Shown piece after piece: positions 1-5,405 of a stretch of 5,405 nt of DNA (within the stretch, counting starts at the first letter, position 1; each line of letters starts with the position of its first letter). The notes below the pieces were generated by a model that was not told the DNA's origin, did not search any database, and saw only the letters and a program-made list of their open reading frames with translations. The position numbers were made by a program, and so were the translations under genes. Source of the stretch: an uncultured Prevotella sp. (lineage in GTDB: Bacteria > Bacteroidota > Bacteroidia > Bacteroidales > Bacteroidaceae); assembly GCA_900314365.1 (NCBI GenBank), contig OMVH01000158.1, positions 1-5,405 of the forward strand, written 5' to 3'.

Positions 1-196
1 CACATCTACTGCTTATTATTCAGGCCACGCCCTGCCGTGTAAATTACTGGTTGAAGGAGCAAAATAAAGCAGCGGGATAATCGTTATAAATTATATTCGA
101 AAGTTCCGGAAGGCCTTCTGAGGCAACGATAAGTCGGAAGTATGCAACTGGTAAGGACAATCTTACACCGTGTAATAATAAATCTAAGAAGCACTA

Positions 197-3100
197 ATGA
201 CAAATTATTTTGGCAAGACTTGGTGGGGAGGAGAATGGCTTCGCTCGCTGACAAACATTGACTATGAGAACCGCATCCCGCGAGGTGCCCACTATGCCCG
301 CTATGGGTCGGTGAGGGAAATAGCTATAAAGGATAATGTCATTTGTGCGAAAGTGCAGGGTTCGCGGCCGTCGCCTTACTCAGTGACTGTTAAGGTGAAC
401 AAGTTCAGTCGAAAGGAGATTGACAGCTTTATGGATGGCATTCTTGAGCACCCTGCCGTTGTCGCTGAACTGCTCAACCGAAAGTTGTCAACCGCTGTCA
501 ACGATATTGCGAAGCAGAGGGGGCTGAAAGTGTTTCCTTCTTCGTGGCGCGACCTTGGCATGGATTGTTCCTGCCCTGATTGGGCTGTACCCTGTAAGCA
601 TATTGCGGCAGTGATATATATGGTCGGCCAGGAGATAGACAACAATCCCTTCTTTCTCTTTAAGCTTCACGGTGTCGACATTCTTGAAGAACTCAAAACT
701 CGTGGAATATCCATTGATGCAGAGAAGGTGTCGGAGGTGCCCGACTGGCGCGAAGCCTTCGGATTGGTTCCACTTCATGGCGTCGAGGACAGGACGGCTC
801 CACAGGCGTTGCCTCATTTCGACTTTAGCAAGATAGATGTGTTAGGGGAGGCCATAAGGCGACTGTTGCCGCCCTCGCCTGCTTTTTTCTCCGAAGGTGA
901 CTTTATGCGACGTTATGAAGAGAACGCTTTGCGCATGTCAAAGGCTACAGCCCGAATACTCGGTGGCAAGAAGTCGGTTGCCGAAGCATTGGGTACTGAA
1001 AGCCGGGCCTTTCAAAAGAAGAAAGTGGACAATATTAGTCTGACCATCGACAGGAAGCGTAGTGCTGTCATCCTCCTCTCCGGCAAAAAGTCAAAGAACA
1101 CTCTCGTAGACCTCATGGAGTATCTCTTTGCATTGCCTAACGGCCAAGTCTACGAGAGCAGCAACACGGTCTTTGCCTTTCGAAGTTGTTGCCTTCTCGC
1201 CCTGCATCTTGCCAGGAATGGGAATGTCGTGCCAGTGATAGGACAGCAGAAAGGGGGATGTGAGGTGCTTTGGACCCCATTCATGGCCGACCGGCAGACT
1301 GCTGACATTTTGGCTCAGACGGATGCGTTCTTTCCACTAGACTGTCTGACCCTTACTCCTGGCAGTGGTGGAACATTGGCACCCTTGCATCCGGCTTGGT
1401 TTGTCACCTCCTGTTTCCTGACCACGATTGTCCATTGTACGCAGAAAAGTCTTACTTGGCGCGACAAAGTCTATGAATTGTTCTATCGTAAAGGCCTCTA
1501 TGAGTTCAAGGATGTCGGTGAAACTAATATCCCCGGTGGAATAAAGAGTTGGACCGACCATCTCACAGCTACGCAGCTGCGCTATCTGCCTACCATTATG
1601 GTGCGTGATGAAAAGAACGACGGCAGCGAGTTCATATTAGAAATGTCGGTTACTGATTCTAAGGCAGAATCAGGTGAAATAAGTCTGCATGATGTCTTCG
1701 CGGATGAGGCTTACCGTCTGTCCCGATTTCGCATCCTTCGCGATGTCTCCCTTCTTTCCTCGCTTGTTCCTGGGGTTAGCGATTATCTTTCCCATGAGGC
1801 GCGGGAACCGATGGTTATGGATAATAAAGCTTTCACGCAGTTCCTTGTCAACGTGGTTCCTGCCATGCGCTTACTCCACATCCGTCTGCTTCTGCCCAAG
1901 TCGTTACAGCGTATTCTTCGTCCTAAGCCTTCCATCTCCCTCTCAGCCAAGCAGACCGACAGCAAGTCTTTCCTCCGCCTCGATCAGTTGCTGCAATTCG
2001 AGTGGAAGGTAGCCGTTGGAACGGAATTGATATCGCCGGAGGAATTCAACAGGTTGCTCAGTCGCGCCGAAGGCCTTCTCCGGTTCAAACAACAGTACAT
2101 CTATGTCACAGCTGAAGATTTGAAACGGATAGAAAAAGCTTTTAGTTCGCGCAGCGAGATGACTCCGGCACGAATGCTCCAGGCTGCCTTGTCGGGTGAA
2201 TATAAGTCGGCTAAGGTTAGCATCTCGCCCGAGGTTCGCGAGCTCATCCGTCAGTGGACGACCCTGCAGGACATGGAAGTACCCAAAGAGATTAACGCCA
2301 CCTTGCGCCCCTATCAGAAGCGGGGCTACGAGTGGATGTACCAGAATCTGCGGCTTGGCTTCGGAAGTATTCTTGCCGATGACATGGGCTTGGGCAAGAC
2401 GTTGCAGGTGATAGCGCTGTTGCAGAAACTCAAGGATGACGGGCAACTCGAGAAGAAGCGTGCCATCGTTATTGCGCCAACAGGATTGCTCGCCAACTGG
2501 CAGGCTGAGCTGCAACGCTTTGCACCAACTATGACCGCCTTTGTCTATCATGGAGCCAGTCGCAGTCTTAAGGGCTTTGATGCCGACATCCTTCTGACGT
2601 CCTATGGTCTTGTACGCTCCGATATAGAGGAACTTAAAAAGTTGAAGTGGGCAGTCGTCGTTATCGATGAGGCACAGAACATCAAGAATAATGCTACGGC
2701 GCAAAGCAAGGCTGTGCGGTCGCTGAAAGCTGATGCTCACATTGCTATGAGCGGTACGCCCGTTGAGAATCGTCTGTCTGAATACTGGAGCATCATGGAC
2801 TTTGCCAACAAGGGCTATCTTGGAGCACTGAAATCGTTCAACGACGACTATGCGCGACCCATTCAGCAGGAAGGCGATACAGAGCGAGCCGAAAGGTTCC
2901 GACGTATTACGGCTCCCTTGATGATGCGTCGATTGAAGACTGATAAGTCTATCATCAACGATCTGCCTGACAAGATCGAACAGGATGAGTTCGCTATGCA
3001 GACACCTCAGCAGGCTGCTGTCTACAAGCAGGTGCTGACAGAGAGCATGAAGGTGATTGAGGGTATCGACGAGGACGACCGTCAACAGCTCTTCAAGCGA

Positions 3101-3709
3101 CAGGGACTTATCTTGCAGATGATGCTCGCCTTGAAGCAGATCTGTAATCATCCGGCTCAGTATTTGAAGAATGGTGACTTCGATCCCGCGCTATCAGGAA
3201 AGACGGAAATGCTGCTCGACCAGGTGTCGGCCATCAACGACAGCGGTGAGAAAGCCATCATCTTCACACAGTTCAAAGAGATGGGCGATATGCTTGTGAA
3301 GTTCATCAGTGAAGCCACGGGAGTGGAGCCGATGTTCCTGCATGGCGGCTGCTCCATCAAGCAGCGTAACGAGATGGTCAGACGATTTCAAGAAGGACGG
3401 GCAGACAAGTTCTTCATCCTCTCGCTCAAGGCTGCCGGTACGGGACTGAACCTCACCGCTGCCACTCATGTCATCCACTACGACCTCTGGTGGAATCCGG
3501 CTGTGGAGGCTCAGGCTACTGACCGTGCCTACCGCATCGGACAGCATCAGAATGTCATGGTGCACCGCTTCATTACAAAGAACACTTTCGAGGAGCGTAT
3601 CAATGAGATGATAAACTCCAAGCGGGCTTTAGCTGATATGACCGTGGCCACGGGCGAGAACTGGATTGGAAAACTGAGCAACAAGGAACTGCGTGATCTC
3701 TTTGAATAA
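197..3709 (+). CDS. SWIM zinc-finger SNF2-family DEAD/DEAH-like ATPase (helicase-related)
   Basis: This is a complete 1170-residue protein, predicted to be a cytoplasmic ATP-driven nucleic-acid translocase or remodeller. The N-terminus (FGKTWWGGEWL, then NRIPRGAHYARYGSV, residues 5-39) is typical of bacterial SWIM proteins. The SWIM zinc finger is C124-x-C126-x6-C133-x-H135. Residues about 550-680 (FEWKVAVG, then the LLSRAEGLLRFKQQYIYV stretch) resemble the SNF2-associated DUF3670 region. The SNF2 ATPase core follows: LRPYQ (703-707), Walker A DDMGLGKT (728-735, K734), APTGLLANW (760-768), Walker B DEAQ (824-827), SGTP (852-855), then the C-terminal RecA-like lobe with IIFTQF (1021-1026), GTGLNL (1081-1086) and the motif VI stretch ending DRAYRIGQ (1109-1116; arginines 1110 and 1113). 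No motif is broken. ATG 197 fits the family N-terminus; no strong Shine-Dalgarno precedes it. The middle of the protein (about 200-550) is not recognised. The exact cellular role is unknown. It converges with the MBL-fold gene downstream. Confidence 0.95.
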   Translation: MTNYFGKTWWGGEWLRSLTNIDYENRIPRGAHYARYGSVREIAIKDNVICAKVQGSRPSPYSVTVKVNKFSRKEIDSFMDGILEHPAVVAELLNRKLSTAVNDIAKQRGLKVFPSSWRDLGMDCSCPDWAVPCKHIAAVIYMVGQEIDNNPFFLFKLHGVDILEELKTRGISIDAEKVSEVPDWREAFGLVPLHGVEDRTAPQALPHFDFSKIDVLGEAIRRLLPPSPAFFSEGDFMRRYEENALRMSKATARILGGKKSVAEALGTESRAFQKKKVDNISLTIDRKRSAVILLSGKKSKNTLVDLMEYLFALPNGQVYESSNTVFAFRSCCLLALHLARNGNVVPVIGQQKGGCEVLWTPFMADRQTADILAQTDAFFPLDCLTLTPGSGGTLAPLHPAWFVTSCFLTTIVHCTQKSLTWRDKVYELFYRKGLYEFKDVGETNIPGGIKSWTDHLTATQLRYLPTIMVRDEKNDGSEFILEMSVTDSKAESGEISLHDVFADEAYRLSRFRILRDVSLLSSLVPGVSDYLSHEAREPMVMDNKAFTQFLVNVVPAMRLLHIRLLLPKSLQRILRPKPSISLSAKQTDSKSFLRLDQLLQFEWKVAVGTELISPEEFNRLLSRAEGLLRFKQQYIYVTAEDLKRIEKAFSSRSEMTPARMLQAALSGEYKSAKVSISPEVRELIRQWTTLQDMEVPKEINATLRPYQKRGYEWMYQNLRLGFGSILADDMGLGKTLQVIALLQKLKDDGQLEKKRAIVIAPTGLLANWQAELQRFAPTMTAFVYHGASRSLKGFDADILLTSYGLVRSDIEELKKLKWAVVVIDEAQNIKNNATAQSKAVRSLKADAHIAMSGTPVENRLSEYWSIMDFANKGYLGALKSFNDDYARPIQQEGDTERAERFRRITAPLMMRRLKTDKSIINDLPDKIEQDEFAMQTPQQAAVYKQVLTESMKVIEGIDEDDRQQLFKRQGLILQMMLALKQICNHPAQYLKNGDFDPALSGKTEMLLDQVSAINDSGEKAIIFTQFKEMGDMLVKFISEATGVEPMFLHGGCSIKQRNEMVRRFQEGRADKFFILSLKAAGTGLNLTAATHVIHYDLWWNPAVEAQATDRAYRIGQHQNVMVHRFITKNTFEERINEMINSKRALADMTVATGENWIGKLSNKELRDLFE

Positions 3710-3767
3710 TTTTGGCGCATCGGATAAACCCTGTGTTTTTGGTTCTTAGTTTTATAACCAAAACCAA

Positions 3768-3774
3768 TAAAACC
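3768..3774. repeat. Left copy of 7-bp flanking direct repeat (probable target-site duplication)
   Basis: TAAAACC lies immediately outside the left terminal inverted repeat and is identical to 3907-3913 outside the right one. The match ends exactly at both element ends: the next outward bases differ. Confidence 0.65.
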
Positions 3775-3906
3775 CTTTGTGCCATCGTCAAGGGCCAATG
3801 CCCTTTGCCGTTGTTGGATGATGGCTTGTGAGAGGCTACGCCTCTAACCGCCATCACCCACCAAACGGCAAATCCTCCTCCGTCGGATGATGACGCTGGC
3901 ACAAAG
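3775..3906. mobile_element. Putative MITE, 132 bp, with terminal inverted repeats and 7-bp target duplication
   Basis: The left end CTTTGTGCCATCGTCA (3775-3790) is the reverse complement of the right end TGACGCTGGCACAAAG (3891-3906) except for one position (3785/3896). The identical 7-mer TAAAACC abuts both outer ends (3768-3774 and 3907-3913), as expected for a duplicated target. The element is too short for a transposase, so it would have been moved in trans. The interior is also palindromic and can fold into nested stems. No parent insertion sequence is visible in the window, and I cannot name the family. Minus-strand frames run open through it, but these are probably shadows. The alternative is a fixed structured RNA or terminator region in which the direct repeat is coincidence. 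Confidence 0.72.
3804..3872. repeat. Long imperfect hairpin inside the putative MITE
   Basis: The stems, from outside in, are TTTGCCGTT (3804-3812) with AACGGCAAA (3864-3872), 9 bp perfect; TGG (3815-3817) with CCA (3858-3860); TGATGGC (3819-3825) with GCCATCA (3850-3856), 7 bp perfect; and AGAGGC (3831-3836) with GCCTCT (3840-3845) closing a TAC triloop. A separate small hairpin, AAGGGC-CAAT-GCCCTT (3790-3805), lies just outside and overlaps by two bases. As DNA this could extrude a cruciform. As RNA it would form a stable stem in either orientation. There is no U-tract after it, so it is not a classical terminator. Confidence 0.8.
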
Positions 3907-3913
3907 TAAAACC
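3907..3913. repeat. Right copy of 7-bp flanking direct repeat (probable target-site duplication)
   Basis: TAAAACC lies immediately outside the right terminal inverted repeat. Removing the element plus one copy would restore a continuous ...CCAATAAAACCTTAAAA... junction. Confidence 0.65.
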
Positions 3914-3915
3914 TT

Positions 3916-3946
3916 AAAAACACGGTCCTACCAGTCGGTGTCTTTT
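3916..3946. terminator. Weak bidirectional terminator-like hairpin
   Basis: AAAAACAC (3916-3923) can pair with GTGTCTTTT (3938-3946) with one bulged C at 3942. Inner GGT (3924-3926) can pair with ACC (3930-3932), leaving five bases unpaired on one side. A T-run follows the stem on the plus strand (3943-3946) and on the minus strand (complement of 3916-3919), so it could end transcripts of both convergent genes. The G+C core is poor, so this is only a candidate. Confidence 0.3.
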
Positions 3947-3974
3947 CCTGATTTTGGTTGTCCTGATTTTGGTT
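3947..3974. repeat. Two tandem copies of CCTGATTTTGGTT, period 15 bp
   Basis: CCTGATTTTGGTT occurs at 3947-3959 and again at 3962-3974, separated by GT. The second copy overlaps the right arm of the 13-bp inverted repeat, and the first copy repeats the TTTTGGTT part of it. It lies in non-coding sequence between convergent genes. Its role is unknown; slippage duplication is the simplest origin. Confidence 0.8.
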
Positions 3975-4095
3975 ATAAACCTATTTTACTTAAGTCTTAC
4001 CAACTACAAATCTGCAGTCAAAGAGGAAGACTCATATACGACCAACGGAAAATATCCCTTATGCATAATTTTCTAGCCTGTGAGACTGTAACGTG

Positions 4096-5175
4096 CTATT
4101 TCACTTTGTCCTTCAGGTACATCAACGTCACGCCGCCATAGCTCATCCGCGTGTTCTCCGATGTGGAAGCTTCGGGGCCGGCGCTGTCACCCTCACGGGG
4201 GGCGTGGCGAACGAAGACCGCCTCGGCGCCTTCGGGCACGGCGGGCTGCACTTTGACAAAGTTGTGCTTGGTAGCTGAGGTGTCGGACTCGTCGGCACCG
4301 CCCGCGAGGATGTGTTGGGCACAAGCCAACGGCCGCTTCACACAGCTGACATCAGTGAACCGCACGGCGCCGCCGAGAATAAGGTCATAGTTGTCGATGA
4401 CGTTGACGAGCTTCTGCATATTGGAAGCATACTGTGCCACGCTGACGTTGAGTTTGGCCATGCGGTCGCTGAGAATCTCGTCGCCCGAGAAGAGGATGCG
4501 GTGGCTGCGGTCAAGGAGAGCGATGCCGTCACCAGTGTGGTTGGGGATGACGAGAACCTCCAAGTCGCGGTTGCCGAGATGGAACACATAAACATCGTCT
4601 ACGGTCACCACAGGATAATGGCGTGGAAAGGTGATGCCCTGAAAGCTGGCATAGGGCCGTGTGGCCAACGGCACGCCCGCGGCATACATAAAGGCACAGT
4701 CGAAGTAGGCGTCACCGGCGGTGTGGTCAAAATGTGAGTGGGTATTGATGACGTAGCGTATGGGCTTCGAGGTCAACGTCTCACAGTAGCGGCGCAGATT
4801 GCCGGCACCATAGCCAGTGTCGATGCAAATTGCCGTTGTGTTGCCCTCAACGAGATAGATATAGTCGCCGTCGGAGAGGATTCGCCACGTGCCCGGAGCC
4901 ACAAGCTCCGACTGGAACCACGCCTCGTCCATGGGGCGATAGGTGCTGTCGGGGCCGTAGATGAGCGTGCGATGACGCGGCGAGAAGTCGATGGAGTCGG
5001 TGGCATGATACCATTTCGCCTCTTCGGGACTGCTGACGATGACAGGGCCGTCGGTATCGTCGTCTCCTGCCTGCGGATTAGAGATTGGGCCGGAAGGAGC
5101 GGCCTGGATGTTGCCCGATGCAAGAAACAAGGCAACTGCAGGAGACAGCAGCCCCTTGAACAAACCTTTCTTCAT
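4096..5175 (-). CDS. Exported metallo-beta-lactamase (MBL) fold hydrolase
   Basis: This is a complete 359-residue protein. Residues 1-25 look like a Sec signal peptide: MKK, a hydrophobic run (LLSPAVALFLA) and a small-residue cleavage site near IQA-AP. There is no lipobox cysteine, so a periplasmic location is likely. The MBL domain spans about residues 90-270. It carries THSHFDHTAGD with H146, H148, D150 and H151; H213 in PNHTGDG; and D232 in LFSGDEI. These are the expected metal ligands of the superfamily. The usual last histidine (a PGHG-like motif after the final strand) is absent: the corresponding stretch reads DLILGGAVRF (264-273). The roughly 85-residue C-terminal tail (275-359) is not recognised. 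The substrate cannot be told; beta-lactamase activity should not be assumed. The gene is visibly more G+C-rich than its surroundings. The start at 5175 is supported by the signal peptide; no clear Shine-Dalgarno is seen. It is transcribed convergently with the SNF2 gene. Confidence 0.92.
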   Translation of the reverse strand: MKKGLFKGLLSPAVALFLASGNIQAAPSGPISNPQAGDDDTDGPVIVSSPEEAKWYHATDSIDFSPRHRTLIYGPDSTYRPMDEAWFQSELVAPGTWRILSDGDYIYLVEGNTTAICIDTGYGAGNLRRYCETLTSKPIRYVINTHSHFDHTAGDAYFDCAFMYAAGVPLATRPYASFQGITFPRHYPVVTVDDVYVFHLGNRDLEVLVIPNHTGDGIALLDRSHRILFSGDEILSDRMAKLNVSVAQYASNMQKLVNVIDNYDLILGGAVRFTDVSCVKRPLACAQHILAGGADESDTSATKHNFVKVQPAVPEGAEAVFVRHAPREGDSAGPEASTSENTRMSYGGVTLMYLKDKVK

Positions 5176-5278
5176 GAAATTAATGTGGAGTTAGATTCAA
5201 GCCCTCATCAGCTTAGGATACTACCATACCCCGTGGTTATATGATGATATCTAAAAGAAATCCTTCCCGATATCTTTT

Positions 5279-5288
5279 GCAAAGGTTA
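5279..5288 (-). promoter_or_regulatory. Possible Bacteroidota-type -7 element upstream of the MBL-fold gene
   Basis: Read on the minus strand, 5288-5280 is TAACCTTTG, close to the phylum's TAnnTTTG -7 consensus but with one extra base between TA and TTTG. A TTTG that might serve as the -33 element lies at 5318-5315, but the spacing (about 26-27 bp) is longer than the usual 19-21 bp. It would leave a 5' leader of roughly 100 bases. The rest of 5176-5405 shows no gene or other clear signal. Confidence 0.2.
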
Positions 5289-5405
5289 GCGTTTATGCTG
5301 AAACATCGCCACGACAAAGTGCTTATTTAACGTTTGCTGATGTTCTTTCATGTTTTCGTTACTTTTTTGAGAAGGTTCTATACCTATCTGATAATCAATA
5401 CAGGT

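Larger units (their letters stand above)
3751..3979. repeat. Outer 13-bp inverted repeat pair flanking the MITE and terminator
   Basis: TTTATAACCAAAA (3751-3763) is a perfect reverse complement of TTTTGGTTATAAA (3967-3979). With the putative MITE and one target copy removed, the arms would be about 64 bp apart and would enclose the terminator-like hairpin at 3916-3946. It may be part of an older repeat element or of a transcription-end structure. No target duplication is seen outside these arms. The left arm can also pair locally with TTTTGGTT at 3737-3744. Confidence 0.6.
3710..4095. other. 386-bp gene-free region between two convergent genes
   Basis: This stretch holds the putative MITE, its flanking direct repeats, the outer inverted repeat, the tandem pair and the weak terminator-like hairpin, each listed separately. 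From 3980 to 4095 I see only A+T-rich sequence with nothing convincing. Because both neighbouring genes end here, no promoter is expected, and the short open frames crossing it lack family resemblance. Confidence 0.8.

Noticed and set aside
1..80. Possible tail of an upstream gene
   Set aside because: All three plus-strand frames are open from the left edge and stop at about 42, 67 and 80; none gives a peptide I recognise, so no frame can be chosen.
92..99. TATATTCG as a -7 element for the SNF2 gene
   Set aside because: It differs from TAnnTTTG at one base and has no TTTG at the right distance upstream.
109..118. Palindrome GAAGGCCTTC in the SNF2 leader, also found at 2069-2078 inside the gene
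   Set aside because: It is a 10-bp palindrome without a loop or T-run, and one of the two copies is coding sequence; probably chance.
151..166. Small hairpin GTAAG-GACAAT-CTTAC before the SNF2 start
   Set aside because: A 5-bp stem is too weak, and nothing around it suggests a riboswitch or attenuator.
1943..3151. 402-codon minus-strand open frame opposite the SNF2 core
   Set aside because: It is fully antisense to the conserved ATPase domain, with no recognisable motifs.
3804..3872. Integron attC-like site
   Set aside because: The palindrome lacks a convincing RYYYAAC/GTTRRRY pair at its ends, and there is no integrase or cassette gene nearby.
3600..3923. Minus-strand open frame of 107 codons crossing the SNF2 3' end and the MITE
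   Set aside because: It overlaps a confident gene and a palindromic element and shows no domain-like composition. Similar frames may be annotated as repeated small proteins wherever the element is present.
3887..4141. Plus-strand open frame of 84 codons in the intergenic region
   Set aside because: It starts inside the MITE, translates the tandem repeat and runs into the antisense of the MBL gene; no start signal or family resemblance.
4312..5244. Long plus-strand open frames (4312-4737, 4738-5244) opposite the MBL gene
   Set aside because: They are shadows of the G+C-rich coding strand; the minus-strand reading has a signal peptide and MBL motifs.
5340..5405. Possible gene start running off the right edge on the plus strand
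   Set aside because: Only 22 codons are visible, with no ribosome-binding or promoter signal and no recognisable sequence.

Overview
The window looks like a chromosomal segment from a member of the Bacteroidota, probably a Prevotella-like organism with moderate to high G+C. This rests on the flavour of both proteins and on the lack of a clear Shine-Dalgarno sequence before either start codon, which is usual in that phylum. The assignment is an inference from reading the sequence, not from a search.

Layout: positions 1-196 are a leader with no supportable gene. Positions 197-3709 (+) encode a complete 1170-residue SWIM zinc-finger/SNF2-family ATPase with all the main helicase motifs. Positions 3710-4095 are a gene-free stretch between two convergent genes. 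Positions 4096-5175 (-) encode a complete, probably exported metallo-beta-lactamase-fold protein that keeps the HxHxDH motif but appears to lack the last histidine metal ligand. Positions 5176-5405 are its upstream region, with only weak promoter-like signals.

The most interesting part is the convergent intergenic region. It contains a 132-bp element (3775-3906) bounded by 16-bp terminal inverted repeats (15 of 16 matching) and flanked directly on both sides by the identical 7-mer TAAAACC. Terminal inverted repeats, an abutting target duplication and no room for a transposase are the signature of a miniature inverted-repeat transposable element (MITE). Inside it are further nested stems (3790-3805, 3804-3872), so most of it can fold on itself. 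It sits beside a weak bidirectional terminator-like hairpin (3916-3946), and both lie inside an outer 13-bp inverted repeat (3751-3763/3967-3979).

The two genes converge, do not share a promoter and have no obvious joint pathway. The SNF2 protein should act on nucleic acid in the cytoplasm. The MBL-fold protein should act in the periplasm. I see no restriction-modification, toxin-antitoxin, CRISPR or other defence genes beside the SNF2 gene within the window.
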